Shown here: in pieces, positions 15,415 through 23,493 of the stretch
Numbering within the stretch: position 1 is the first letter of the stretch
Layout of the letters: every line of letters starts with the position of its first letter
Source: Udaeobacter sp025935755
Lineage (GTDB): Bacteria; Verrucomicrobiota; Verrucomicrobiia; Chthoniobacterales; UBA10450
Length of the DNA stretch: 64,000 nucleotides
Assembly (NCBI GenBank): GCA_036278715.1
Contig: DASUKN010000004.1
Span: 62,001 to 126,000 of the forward strand
Direction of reading: 5' to 3'
Made by a program: the position numbers and the translations under genes
Notes under the pieces: model-generated
Told to the model about the DNA's origin: nothing
Databases searched by the model: none
Seen by the model: only the letters and a program-made list of their open reading frames with translations

Positions 15415-17101
15415 CGTAAACGCGGCGGCCATCGTGCATTTCGACTTTGATGGCCTGATAGCCGCCGTAGCCGCCGACGTCAAAACGCACGTCATGACCT
15501 TTCTTGCGCAGTTCACGCACACTCTCGTATGGAATACCGCTTTCGACTTCAACATATCCACCTGAAGAGGTCATCTTTTCACCGGTAGGTTCGTTATCAC
15601 CTTCATGTTGCCAGCGCGAGGCATCGCCGGCTTCCTGCACGTTCAGACCAAAATCAATCTGATTGGTAAGCACCTGCACGTGACCCTGTGGCTGCATGCC
15701 GCCGCCCATGACACCAAAAGCTTCCCACGGTTTGCCGTCTTTCATAACGAACCCGGGGATAATCGTATGAAATGGCCGTTTGCCCGGCGCGTAAACATTC
15801 GCGTGTTGCGGGTCCATCGAAAAAAGTTCGCCGCGATCCTGAAACATGAATCCAAGGCCCGGCACGACGATTCCGCTGCCCATTCCGCGATAATTGCTTT
15901 GGATCAGCGACACCATGTTGCCCTGATCGTCGGCGGTGCAGAGATAAATCGTGTCGCCTTGATTCAGCGCCGGGTTGCCGGGTTCGACTTGTTTGGCGGC
16001 GTGATTCGGATCGATCAGTTTTCGGCGCTGTGCGGCGTATTCTTTTGAAAGTAATCCGGCCAGCGGGATCTTTGCGAACGCAGGATCTGCATAAAACTTC
16101 GCGCGATCGGCCCACGCGATCTTTTTCGCCTCGATCATCGCGTGAAGCGTTTCGGGCGAGTTGCGTCCCATGGCGCGGAGATCGAATCCTTCGAGGATGT
16201 TCAAGATCTGCAACGCGGAAATGCCCTGGCCGTTGGGCGGAAGCTCGAACACATCGTAACCGCGATAGTTCACCGAAACCGGGTCGACCCACGTTGATGT
16301 GTGCTTCTCGAAATCGGTTTTGCGGAGGAATCCGGCATTGGCTTGCATAAACGCGTCAATCTTGTCAGCGATCTCGCCTTTATAAAAAACGTCGCGACCT
16401 TTCTCGGCAATCAATCGGAGCGTTCTCGCTAAATCCGGATTCTTGAAGACATCCCCTTTAGCCGGTGTGCGTCCCTTGCCATCCAGCGTATAGGTTTCGA
16501 GGAACGCTCCGGGTAATCCTTTGTAAACGCGCGGACCAAGCGCCCAGTAATATGCGATCAGATCGGTGACCGGAAAACCTTCTTCGGCGTAACGAATTGC
16601 CGGAGCAAGATCATCACTGAGCGGCAGTTTGCCGAATTTCTTGTGCAGTTCCGCCCATGCATCGACGCAACCGGGCACACTGATCGGCAACATGCCGCGT
16701 GGCGGGATCATCTCGGTATGCAGCTTCGCCAGCTCAGATTTCATCGCTTCGTAACTCAGACCAAGTGGCGAACGACCGCTGCCGTTGATTCCGTAAAGTC
16801 TGTTTTCTTTGGCGCTGTAAACGATCGCAAACAAATCGCCGCCGACTCCGTTTGAAACCGGTTCCATTAAACCGAGCGTCGCATTAGCTGCGATCGCCGC
16901 GTCCACTGCGGTACCGCCGCGCTTTAAAATATCGAGCCCGACCACCGTGGCGGCTGGCACGCTGGTGCAAACCATCCCATGTGTTGCCAAAACTTCCGAT
17001 CGGGTAGCGAAATTCTTACCAGTGATGCGATCGATCTGCGCATGCGTCTGCGGAATGCCGGAGACCAACGCCACTGAAACAAAGCATAACCACTTCTTCA
17101 T
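15368..17101 (-). CDS. ggt: Gamma-glutamyltransferase (glutathione hydrolase precursor)
   Basis: The 577-residue exported Ntn-hydrolase removes or transfers the gamma-glutamyl group of glutathione and related compounds in the periplasm. A signal peptide (LCFVSVALVSGIPQTHAQ) is followed by the large-subunit motifs GMVCTSVPAATVVGLDILKRGGTAVDAAIAAN (first half) and NGSGRSP. The autoprocessing threonine is in QGDTIYLCTADDQGN at about residue 390, followed by SLIQSNYRGMGSGIVVP and the tail GASESRKDGMAAGY. Length and layout are complete. Its 3' end is duplicated nearby. Confidence 0.93.
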   Translation of the reverse strand: MKKWLCFVSVALVSGIPQTHAQIDRITGKNFATRSEVLATHGMVCTSVPAATVVGLDILKRGGTAVDAAIAANATLGLMEPVSNGVGGDLFAIVYSAKENRLYGINGSGRSPLGLSYEAMKSELAKLHTEMIPPRGMLPISVPGCVDAWAELHKKFGKLPLSDDLAPAIRYAEEGFPVTDLIAYYWALGPRVYKGLPGAFLETYTLDGKGRTPAKGDVFKNPDLARTLRLIAEKGRDVFYKGEIADKIDAFMQANAGFLRKTDFEKHTSTWVDPVSVNYRGYDVFELPPNGQGISALQILNILEGFDLRAMGRNSPETLHAMIEAKKIAWADRAKFYADPAFAKIPLAGLLSKEYAAQRRKLIDPNHAAKQVEPGNPALNQGDTIYLCTADDQGNMVSLIQSNYRGMGSGIVVPGLGFMFQDRGELFSMDPQHANVYAPGKRPFHTIIPGFVMKDGKPWEAFGVMGGGMQPQGHVQVLTNQIDFGLNVQEAGDASRWQHEGDNEPTGEKMTSSGGYVEVESGIPYESVRELRKKGHDVRFDVGGYGGYQAIKVEMHDGRRVYVGASESRKDGMAAGY

Positions 17102-17177
17102 CGTGCAATCTTCTCACTTCGTTCGGCGTCGACAATCTGATTCAGTGCCGGTACACGATGCGATTCGCCGCAATCGC

Positions 17178-17328
17178 GTCATGTCGAGCGAAGTGGAGAC
17201 ATCCCGTTGCGAAACGTTTACGGCATTTCCCGGGATTTAATTCGCTCACTTCCCGTTCGCTTACCCTTCGGCCTCCGGTACATGTCGAGGCCCCCAGCCG
17301 CTCCATTCTCGACTTCGCTCGGAATGAC
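17178..17328. repeat. GTCAT-bounded inverted-repeat element
   Basis: It starts gtcatgtcgagcgaagtgga and closes with the inverse tcgacttcgctcggaatgac. The interior (tcccgttcgcttacccttcgg, ggagcggctggggg on the minus strand) matches the element at 40553-40770 in inverted orientation. It fills the gap between ggt and a small membrane protein. Confidence 0.6.
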
Positions 17329-17384
17329 CCTGACAAATGTAGACTTGAATTTTGGTGGTCCGCCGATATTTGATTGCCGCAGCA

Positions 17385-17594
17385 ATGAAAATTTCTACCG
17401 ATGACCAACGAGCGATCGGGGTGATTTTGTTCTCCGTAGGCGTTCTTGCTTTCCTGATAGGCATCGCTGGTCATTTCAAATCAGAGTACCATCACCGCGG
17501 CGAGATCGCTTCCATCGGATTCACGATCGCCCTCATTTTGGCGGCCATAGGCGTCGTAATGTTTCTGATCTCGTTAAAAAAGAAACGCGGCTGA
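17385..17594 (+). CDS. Small two-pass membrane protein
   Basis: The 69-residue protein (MKISTDDQRAIGVILFSVGV) has two hydrophobic segments, at about residues 10-27 and 42-62 (IGFTIALILAAIGVVMFLISL), separated by a short polar loop with KSEYHHRGE, and ends in a basic tail (KKKRG). I do not recognise the family. It is isolated between repeats and oriented away from ggt. An alternative start 11 codons upstream would run into the repeat-rich region. Confidence 0.55.
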   Translation: MKISTDDQRAIGVILFSVGVLAFLIGIAGHFKSEYHHRGEIASIGFTIALILAAIGVVMFLISLKKKRG

Positions 17595-17712
17595 TTTCTT
17601 TGGCGGTACTTTCAGGGCCTCTGTGTCAGCCCCAAAATGCTTTCGGGGTTCACAGCGGTAAGCGGATGCGAAGCAACGCCGGGCTTCCAACACCTACACC
17701 TCCAGCCTGAAC

Positions 17713-17805
17713 ATTCTGCTGTAGTGTCCGCTGTCCTCAGCGAATTCTGCTGTAGCATCCCCTGTCCTCAGCGGATTCTGCTGTAGCGTCCGCTGTCCTC
17801 AGCGG
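17713..17805 (+). repeat. Three tandem 31-bp hairpin repeats
   Basis: Units at 17713-17743, 17744-17774 and 17775-17805 share attctgctgtag.gtccgctg and tcctcagcg. Each contains a perfect or near-perfect 7-bp stem TCCGCTG-tcct-CAGCGGA. A single copy and an inverted partial copy occur at 15188-15261. The 118 bases before the array contain a related hairpin (gccccaaaatgctttcgggg, imperfect). Confidence 0.75.
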
Positions 17806-17881
17806 AATGGGAGAAAGCGACCCGGCGGCGACCCTTTTGAGATCGCCGCCTATTCCGCAGTCGCCCTGGACGAGCGGGAAA

Positions 17882-18262
17882 TTAGTCCTGCAACGCGTCG
17901 TGCAGTTGTTTTTTGGCGTTCAGCATGTCCTGATGCGCTTTTTCGATCGCATCGAGTTTCTTTTGCTGATCAGCGTTCAGCAGCGGACGAATTTGCGTCA
18001 GCGTGCTGTTCATCACCGTGTGCATCTTTTGCATCGCCTCCTGATGAATGGCGGCGATTTGCGGTTTGGCCGCATCAAGGATCGGTTGAACCTTCGCCTC
18101 CTGGTCAGCTGTCAGGTCCAGTTTCTCAGTAATCCCACGAAGGCCGAACGCGTGGCCGTGCCAGTGTCCAGCACCTCCGGGTCCCGGTTGTGCCTGCACA
18201 ACGACAAAGCCCCCAAGCGCGATCGCACCGGCGGCTGCTAGAGCTAATACGTTTCTTTTCAT
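17882..18262 (-). CDS. Spy/CpxP-like periplasmic protein
   Basis: The 126-residue product (MKRNVLALAAAGAIALGGFVV) has a signal peptide ending near VQAQP, a Gly/His-rich patch (GGAGHWHGHAFGLRG), then helices with the LTxxQ-type motif LDLTADQEAKVQPIL at about residue 52 and LLNADQQKKLDAIEKA at about 95. Spy/CpxP proteins are small helical periplasmic chaperones induced by envelope stress. The start could be four codons earlier (ATG 18274). It is divergent from the sigma gene and has its own matching promoter at 18311-18341, strongly suggesting control by that sigma factor. Confidence 0.85.
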   Translation of the reverse strand: MKRNVLALAAAGAIALGGFVVVQAQPGPGGAGHWHGHAFGLRGITEKLDLTADQEAKVQPILDAAKPQIAAIHQEAMQKMHTVMNSTLTQIRPLLNADQQKKLDAIEKAHQDMLNAKKQLHDALQD

Positions 18263-18310
18263 AGTTGGTTTCATTTGTTTTCTACTCAGCGCTCTTCGCG
18301 CCTTTGAAAG

Positions 18311-18341
18311 ACATGACCGAGTGCGCCGCAGCGCGGTTACA
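18311..18341 (-). promoter_or_regulatory. ECF-type promoter for the Spy-like gene
   Basis: On the minus strand -35 TGTAACC (18335-18341) and -10 GTCATGT (18311-18317) are separated by exactly 17 bases. The divergent promoter at 18416-18446 has the identical -35, the same spacer length and GTCATGA. It lies about 49 bases before the likely start codon. Confidence 0.75.
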
Positions 18342-18415
18342 AAAAATTTCAAAACGGGAGAGACTTTCCGGATCGTTGGCCGCGCTTGGCACAGGCATCC
18401 GTACGCGCGAGAAGT

Positions 18416-18446
18416 TGTAACCAAAGCGCAGCCGAACCGGTCATGA
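18416..18446 (+). promoter_or_regulatory. ECF-type promoter for the sigma operon
   Basis: -35 TGTAACC (18416-18422), 17-base spacer, -10 GTCATGA (18440-18446). It is a near match of the divergent promoter at 18311-18341, implying autoregulation. The predicted transcript would begin around 18452, about 24 bases before the sigma start at 18476. Confidence 0.75.
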
Positions 18447-18475
18447 GTTGTTGGTGTGGATGCGCTCTCGATCAC

Positions 18476-19057
18476 ATGGATGATTCTGATGCAAGCGCGC
18501 TGGTTAAGGCTGCGCTTCGAAATGACGACGAGGCAGCTCGCGCGCTGGTGCGACGACTTTATCCGCTCGTTGCAAAGATCGTCCGTGCACACCGGGCGCG
18601 TCGAACGTCAGAGGAAGATCTCTGCCAAATGATTTTTATTAAGGTATTTCAAAAGCTGTCGCAGTTTTCAGGCAACGTGCCGCTGGAGCACTGGGTTTCG
18701 CGCGTTGCGGTCAATACATGTCTGAACCAAATCGAAGCCGAAAGGGTGCGACCTGAAGTGCGTCACGCTGATCTGAGCATCGAAGAACAAGCAGTAGTGG
18801 AAAATCTCGCAAGCTCCAGCGACGAGCTGGCACCGGACCAGCGGTTCGCCTCCCGCCAACTGGTGGAGCATTTGTTGGCTGTACTGAAGCCAGTCGAGCG
18901 GCTGGCAATCGATTTGCTATACTTACAGGGACGCAGCGTGGAAGAAATCCGAAAAATCACTGGTTGGAGCGCGGCGCTTGTTAAAGTACGAGCCTTTCGA
19001 GCCCGGCAGAAAATGAAACACCAGCTCGCAAAGATATCGCAGAAAGAAAACCAATGA
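18476..19057 (+). CDS. ECF RNA polymerase sigma factor
   Basis: The 193-residue protein (MDDSDASALVKAALRND) has region 2 (ARALVRRLYPLVAKIVRAHR, then EEDLCQMIFIKVFQKLSQF for -10 recognition) and region 4 (LAVLKPVERLAIDLLYLQGRSVEEIRKITGWSAALVKVRAFRARQKMK) for -35 recognition. The frame extends 30 codons upstream but the ATG at 18476 fits both the domain start and the promoter at 18416-18446. The anti-sigma-like gene overlaps it by ATGA, then a second Spy-like gene follows, so one operon. Upstream is the divergent Spy-like gene. The fold is clear; the inducing signal (probably envelope stress) is inferred. Confidence 0.92.
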   Translation: MDDSDASALVKAALRNDDEAARALVRRLYPLVAKIVRAHRARRTSEEDLCQMIFIKVFQKLSQFSGNVPLEHWVSRVAVNTCLNQIEAERVRPEVRHADLSIEEQAVVENLASSSDELAPDQRFASRQLVEHLLAVLKPVERLAIDLLYLQGRSVEEIRKITGWSAALVKVRAFRARQKMKHQLAKISQKENQ

Positions 19058-19347
19058 AGAACGAACAGATCGATCGATTGTTGCGATCTGCCGCCCACGC
19101 GGACGACGACGCTCCAGCAGAGATGCCGTTTGGATTCGACACTCGCGTAGTTGCGCAATGGCGCGATGGCACGCCGACGACCAACGGCGTGATGCAGCTG
19201 CTTCGGCGTGTGGCGGTGTGCTCGATAGCCGTGATTGTCATATCAACCATCGCGGCCGTTCGTGAAATGAATCAGAGCCGCGAAATCCGCGAATCGCTCA
19301 CGAATGAATTCGCCATCGCGGATTCGGCTATTCAGGATGAATTTTGA
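19054..19347 (+). CDS. Probable anti-sigma factor, single-pass membrane protein
   Basis: The 97-residue protein overlaps the sigma gene by four bases (ATGA). It has a cytoplasmic N-terminal half (KNEQIDRLLRSAAHADDDAP, FGFDTRVVAQW) and one membrane helix at about residues 53-69 (RVAVCSIAVIVISTIAAV), with a short outer tail. It lacks a clear zinc-finger HxxxCxxC. Membrane anti-sigma proteins in this position bind the sigma factor; the assignment is from location and topology, not from a recognised family motif. Confidence 0.75.
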   Translation: MKNEQIDRLLRSAAHADDDAPAEMPFGFDTRVVAQWRDGTPTTNGVMQLLRRVAVCSIAVIVISTIAAVREMNQSREIRESLTNEFAIADSAIQDEF

Positions 19348-19348
19348 A

Positions 19349-19780
19349 ATGAACCGGGCTTTGCAATGGAAACTTATCGCCGGCTTCCTTCTGGTGTTTG
19401 TCGCGGGCGGAATCACCGGCGCGTTCGTTGGTGGATCGTATGCGCGGCATCATTTTTTCGAGTTACATCGTCCGGATCGGATCGGCGGGCGAATGAAGGA
19501 AAGGCTACGAGCTGAACTCAATCTGACCCCGGAACAACTCGCCAGAATTTCTCCGATTATCGACAAAACAACCGGCCAACTCCGGCAAATTCGGAGAGAT
19601 ACTGGCCGGCGGGTTCACGAGATCGTCGTGGACGCGCATCAGCAGATGGCTGCTCAGCTCACCGACGAACAGCGTCAAAAGCTGAGGCAAATGGAAGAGC
19701 GACATCGCCGCTGGCGACATCACCGCTTTCACGATCATTCGGATGACCAGAGCGCCGAATCGCCTTCCGCTACGCCCTGA
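19349..19780 (+). CDS. Spy/heavy-metal-resistance-like periplasmic protein
   Basis: The 143-residue product (MNRALQWKLIAGFLLVFVAG) has an uncleaved or cleavable N-terminal membrane helix and a helical domain with the LTPEQ motif (LRAELNLTPEQLARISPI, about residue 58) and LTDEQRQKLRQMEERHRRW; the C-terminus is His/Arg-rich (HHRFHDHSDDQ). Its start lies 2 bases after the anti-sigma stop. It looks like a second Spy/CpxP-type chaperone in the sigma operon, and would add metal-binding capacity with its histidines. An ATG 12 bases upstream is the alternative start. Confidence 0.8.
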   Translation: MNRALQWKLIAGFLLVFVAGGITGAFVGGSYARHHFFELHRPDRIGGRMKERLRAELNLTPEQLARISPIIDKTTGQLRQIRRDTGRRVHEIVVDAHQQMAAQLTDEQRQKLRQMEERHRRWRHHRFHDHSDDQSAESPSATP

Positions 19781-19786
19781 GAGCAT

Positions 19787-19855
19787 TGGAGGGCGGAGCT
19801 CCGCGACGCCTGCAAAATTCTTTGCACGCTGAGGCTCGCGGAGCTCGCCCCTCCA
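19787..19855. repeat. TGGAGGGCGGAGCTCCGCGA inverted-repeat element
   Basis: About 20-bp imperfect inverted ends (tggagggcggagctccgcga and ctcgcggagctcgcccctcca) fill the whole gap between the Spy-like gene and the convergent methyltransferase gene. A related segment lies at 28351-28460. Confidence 0.55.
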
Positions 19856-20554
19856 TCAGAAGCGCGCGCCGTTTTCGAAAAAAATTCGTTCTCGTTCGAC
19901 CTCTGCGCCGCGGCTGAGAAAAAGATCGCGTATTTCAGGCGTGTAGTAGCCGCCATTGTACGACGGGTTCAGACCAAAAAAGATTTTTCCGCCGGGTGCC
20001 AGGTGATGCTGTAAATCGCGCAGAAAGAAATCCCATTCCGCCGTTCCCCAACGTTTCTTTGCCGGATGGTAAAGATAAAAATTTGCAGAAAACGCTGTGA
20101 TCCAATCGAATTGTTTACCCAGGTCCGGCAGCGGTTCGAAAGCGTCGATTTTGTAAACGACCCGCTGCACATCAAACAACTCCAGTAGTTCGCCGAAAAG
20201 CGGAACGCGGTCGATGTCGAGGCCGACGACAGAGTGACCGAGGTTCTTCAGGATGAACAAGAAGAATCCGCCGCCGCAACCGAGGTCGAGAACACGTTTC
20301 GGTGCCGACCGATGAAGATTTAAATCCTGCACGCGTTCACGATTTAATTTCAACCACGGCTGGATATCTGCGTACTTGGCGTAGCCGGCAGTGGAATTCG
20401 CATATCGCTGCTGGATCTCCTGCGCCCGGTCCCGGTCGATTTGAGCGAGCATGGGTTGGAGCGGCACGGGAAAAATGGAGCGTTGCGCTCTGCGCCAGCC
20501 GCGGCGGTAGGTCAGTGGCTCCGTAAACTTGAGAATCTTGCGTGAGAGTTTCAT
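19856..20554 (-). CDS. SAM-dependent methyltransferase (class I)
   Basis: The 232-residue protein (start MKLSRKILKFTEPLTYRRGW) has a Rossmann methyltransferase fold: motif I RVLDLGCGGGFFLFILKNLG at about 95-115, acidic motif II VVGLDIDRVP, and motif IV-like DWITAFSANFYLYHP at about 165. A basic N-terminus precedes it. Substrate is unknown; the fold suits small-molecule or lipid methylation. It is next to pyrD on the same strand with a 127-base repeat-bearing gap, so functional linkage is not implied. Confidence 0.82.
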   Translation of the reverse strand: MKLSRKILKFTEPLTYRRGWRRAQRSIFPVPLQPMLAQIDRDRAQEIQQRYANSTAGYAKYADIQPWLKLNRERVQDLNLHRSAPKRVLDLGCGGGFFLFILKNLGHSVVGLDIDRVPLFGELLELFDVQRVVYKIDAFEPLPDLGKQFDWITAFSANFYLYHPAKKRWGTAEWDFFLRDLQHHLAPGGKIFFGLNPSYNGGYYTPEIRDLFLSRGAEVERERIFFENGARF

Positions 20555-20606
20555 GCGTGACGCAGCCAATCCTGCCTGCGGGCACCCGGGACGCAAGTCC
20601 ACGGTC

Positions 20607-20662
20607 GGAGTGCAGCGCAAAAACAGCGCGTCCTAACGTGAACCCGACAGGCGCTGCACTCC
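20607..20662. repeat. Perfect 12-bp inverted repeat element
   Basis: ggagtgcagcgc at 20607-20618 and its inverse gcgctgcactcc at 20651-20662 enclose 32 bases. It lies in the gap between pyrD and the methyltransferase. Confidence 0.6.
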
Positions 20663-20681
20663 ACAACGTGGCCGCCCTGTG

Positions 20682-21743
20682 CTAGAACGATTGCGTTTTC
20701 GACTGCGGCGCTGCTGCCCCGCTTTGGATGACTTGCATGATTTCGCTTAAAAGCTGTGGACCGCGGTAAACGAAACCGGTGTAAAGCTGAATGAGCTGCG
20801 CGCCAGCCTGGAATTTTTCCTGCGCCGAATCGGCATCGAAAATTCCGCCGGAAGCGATCACTGGAATCGTAGATCGCGCAGCAATTTCACGCACCAATGC
20901 CGTTGATTTCTCCCTGAGCGGCGCTCCACTCAACCCGCCGGTTTGATCGAGTTGCTGCGGAATCGCGGAATGATCCAGGGTGGTGTTCGTGGCAATGATT
21001 CCTGAGACGCACCTGGCTTCACATACGGCGAGAATGGCTTTCAGTTCAGCGCCTGAGAGATCTGGTGAAATTTTCACCATCAGCGGTTTCGGAGCCGTCC
21101 CTGCTTGGCTGGCGATCGCGGACAGCAGCTCCGAAAGCCTTTCAGGTTCCTGCAGCTCGCGCAAACCGGGTGTGTTTGGCGAGCTCACATTTAACGTGAT
21201 GTAATCGGCGAAATCCCGGAGCATGCGAAACGAATAGAGATAATCATCTGTTGCTTCCTCGAGGGGTGTTACTCTCGATTTCCCGATATTGATTCCCACC
21301 GGAACGGCGGGCCAGCGGCCGCTTTTACGCACCGCTGCCAGCCGTTGGGCAATTGCGTCCGCGCCGTCGTTATTGAAACCAAGCCGATTGATCAGCGCCT
21401 GTTGCCCGGGCAATCTGAAGATGCGCGGCTTGGGATTTCCACGTTGGGCCTTTGCAGTCACCGTACCAATCTCGATAAAACCAAACCCGAGCGCCGCCCA
21501 CGCAGGCAGAGCAACACCGTTTTTGTCTAACCCGGCCGCAAGTCCAGCGGGGTTGGGGAAATTTAGACCAAACAAACTGACCGGTTTCGGCGTTGGCTGG
21601 AAAATCCTGAGGCCACGCAATGCGACATGGAATCGCGACGCGCGATCAAGCAATCCAATCGTGAGATGATGCGCGCTCTCGGCGTCGAGCGAAAACAGCA
21701 GCGGCCTAACGAGTAGCTCGTAATTTCCGGGCGCGCGCTTCAT
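20682..21743 (-). CDS. pyrD: Dihydroorotate dehydrogenase (quinone), class 2
   Basis: This oxidises dihydroorotate to orotate using quinone at the inner membrane, the fourth step of UMP synthesis. The 353-residue length and N-terminal helical extension (YELLVRPLLFSLDAESAHHL) mark class 2. FMN/substrate motifs follow: PNPAGLAAGLDKNGVALPAW, GTVTAKAQRGNPKPRIFRLP, LNVSSPNTPGLRELQ with the class 2 catalytic Ser, and IIATNTTLDHS. It is unlinked to pyrB/C/R here, 16 kb away. Confidence 0.95.
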   Translation of the reverse strand: MKRAPGNYELLVRPLLFSLDAESAHHLTIGLLDRASRFHVALRGLRIFQPTPKPVSLFGLNFPNPAGLAAGLDKNGVALPAWAALGFGFIEIGTVTAKAQRGNPKPRIFRLPGQQALINRLGFNNDGADAIAQRLAAVRKSGRWPAVPVGINIGKSRVTPLEEATDDYLYSFRMLRDFADYITLNVSSPNTPGLRELQEPERLSELLSAIASQAGTAPKPLMVKISPDLSGAELKAILAVCEARCVSGIIATNTTLDHSAIPQQLDQTGGLSGAPLREKSTALVREIAARSTIPVIASGGIFDADSAQEKFQAGAQLIQLYTGFVYRGPQLLSEIMQVIQSGAAAPQSKTQSF

Positions 21744-21745
21744 TT

Positions 21746-21861
21746 CTCATTAACATCCGGCTTCAGCCGGGTGCCTGCACAACCAGACGGGAGAAGCCGT
21801 TTAAACGGCTTCCATTCACGTGATCGAGTAATCACCGGAGTAAACTCCGGCGTTAATGAGA
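21746..21861. repeat. CTCATTAAC-bounded hairpin element
   Basis: Ends ctcattaacatccgg and ccggcgttaatgag are inverse. Inside lie hairpins CCGGCT-tc-AGCCGG and GAAGCCGTTTAAACGGCTTC. Sister elements with the same outer ends and different inner stems occur at 28119-28268 and, as a fragment, near 41266. Confidence 0.6.
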
Positions 21862-21911
21862 GATTTCGTGTTCCGCTCTGGATCATATGGTCGGCATGAG
21901 TGTGCGCCGCG

Positions 21912-23255
21912 TCATTTGCCGATGCAAAACTGGCTGAACACGGAGTCGAGAATCTGTTCCACATCCACGACGCCAATGACTTCGCCGACTGCGGCCATTG
22001 CCTGATCAAGATCAACGGCCACGTACTCGCCGGATAATCCCTCACGCAGGGCGGCGCGACCGCGATCGCATGATTCCAGGGCGCGACGAAGACAATCACG
22101 ATGCCGGGTATTGATCGCAATCGTGTTCTCCGGTCTTAAATTTTGCTGGTGAATGCGCGCCAGAATTTCCTGCTTCAGTTGTGGCAGTCCGTCTCCAGTG
22201 GTGCACGAAATGCGCAATGCCGGGGAATCTTTCCAATCGTTGTGCTCTGGCAGATCGCTTTTATTCAGGACAACAAGTTCACCCAGGTCGCTCGCGACTC
22301 CGTTGAAATGCGCGGGCTTCGCCACATTGCGATCCGCGATGTGCAGACGCAAATCAGCCAGTTGCAACGATTTTTGCGTGCGAGCGATTCCTTCGCGCTC
22401 CAATTCGCTGTCCGAAGCACGTAACCCCGCAGTATCGAGCAACCGGATTGGCACACCATCCAGGTTGACCGTTTCCTCAATTGTATCGCGTGTGGTGCCG
22501 TGTGTATCGCTGACGATCACGCGATCATATCCAAGCAGACCATTGAGCAAACTCGATTTGCCGGCGTTTGTCGCACCGTAAATCACTACACGCACTCCTT
22601 CGCGCAGCACCCGACCCTGGTCGGCAGTCGCTAACAACTCAGTGATTCCGTTTCGAACAGTGTCCAGACGGGCGCAGAGCGTTTCGTTTTCATCCGGCTC
22701 AATATCTTCTTCCGGGAAATCAATCGAGGCATTGATGTGCGCTAACAGTGCAATTAATTGATCACGAATTTTCCTGATTTGATCGCCGAGTCTGCCTTCC
22801 AGTTGTTCGGTGGCGGAACGCAGCGCCAGATCCGTTCGTGCGCGGATCAGATCGATCACTGCCTCGGCCTGGGTGAGATCCATTTTGCCGCTGAGGAACG
22901 CTCGCTCGGTAAATTCACCTGGGCGCGCCGCTCGGGCCCCGGCACGCAGACATGCATCGAGAACTTTCGCCGAAACGAGGGTGCCGCCGTGACAACTGAT
23001 CTCCACCAGGTCTTCTCCGGTATAACTGGCCGGTGCACGGTGCACTGATAGCACCGCTTGATCGATCAATTGATTTTCGGCGCCGACAATCTGGCCGAGA
23101 TGCTGAACATGTGACGCGAATTGCGACGGCTGTTTTTTGCCGCGAAAAATCTTGTCTGCTACTTGAATCGCGTTCTCGCCGGAAATCCGTACGAGCGCAA
23201 TCGCTCCTTCACCGGGAGGCGTCGAAATGGCGGCGATGGTGTCGGAAACGGTCAT
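21912..23255 (-). CDS. mnmE: tRNA uridine-5-carboxymethylaminomethyl(34) GTPase MnmE
   Basis: MnmE with MnmG modifies wobble uridine 34. From ATG 23255 the protein has 447 residues: an N-terminal TrmE fold (DTIAAISTPPGEGAIALVRISG), helical domain (GAPASYTGEDLVEISCHGGT, AEAVIDLIRARTDLALRSA), a G domain with P-loop VIYGATNAGKSSLLNGLLG, DTHGTTRDTI, LDTAGLRASDSELE and NKSDLP, and the invariant C-terminal FCIGK. The 56 residues preceding this ATG in the same frame have no family match. Confidence 0.95.
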   Translation of the reverse strand: MTVSDTIAAISTPPGEGAIALVRISGENAIQVADKIFRGKKQPSQFASHVQHLGQIVGAENQLIDQAVLSVHRAPASYTGEDLVEISCHGGTLVSAKVLDACLRAGARAARPGEFTERAFLSGKMDLTQAEAVIDLIRARTDLALRSATEQLEGRLGDQIRKIRDQLIALLAHINASIDFPEEDIEPDENETLCARLDTVRNGITELLATADQGRVLREGVRVVIYGATNAGKSSLLNGLLGYDRVIVSDTHGTTRDTIEETVNLDGVPIRLLDTAGLRASDSELEREGIARTQKSLQLADLRLHIADRNVAKPAHFNGVASDLGELVVLNKSDLPEHNDWKDSPALRISCTTGDGLPQLKQEILARIHQQNLRPENTIAINTRHRDCLRRALESCDRGRAALREGLSGEYVAVDLDQAMAAVGEVIGVVDVEQILDSVFSQFCIGK

Positions 23256-23493
23256 GACTTCGAATGCAAATTGTAGGGCAACCGTTCCGGTTGCCAAATG
23301 CCGCAAGGACGAACTTGAAAACCGCCGCAGCACTGCCGCACTCCAAAGCGCAAGCCAGACGTGGAATGTCGGCCAAAGTAGGGCATCCGTCTCGGGTGCC
23401 CTCAACTGATTCGCAAGCGACACGCTCGCGCTACTCTAGGTTTGTTTGGGATTGCGCCGGTGCTCCGGCGCTTTTCCGTCGGAGTTGCCGGGC

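Noticed and set aside
15654..16292. Minus-strand frame of 212 codons inside ggt
   Set aside because: It is another frame on the same strand as ggt, very Arg-rich with no motif; ggt is a complete recognised enzyme.
17713..17805. Possible CRISPR array
   Set aside because: The 31-bp units are directly adjacent with no spacers, the unit itself has a hairpin, and no cas genes are nearby.
18263..18592. Long N-terminal extension of the Spy-like gene
   Set aside because: The extra 110 codons run through the ECF promoter region and the sigma gene start and lack a signal-peptide position; the signal peptide begins at 18262.
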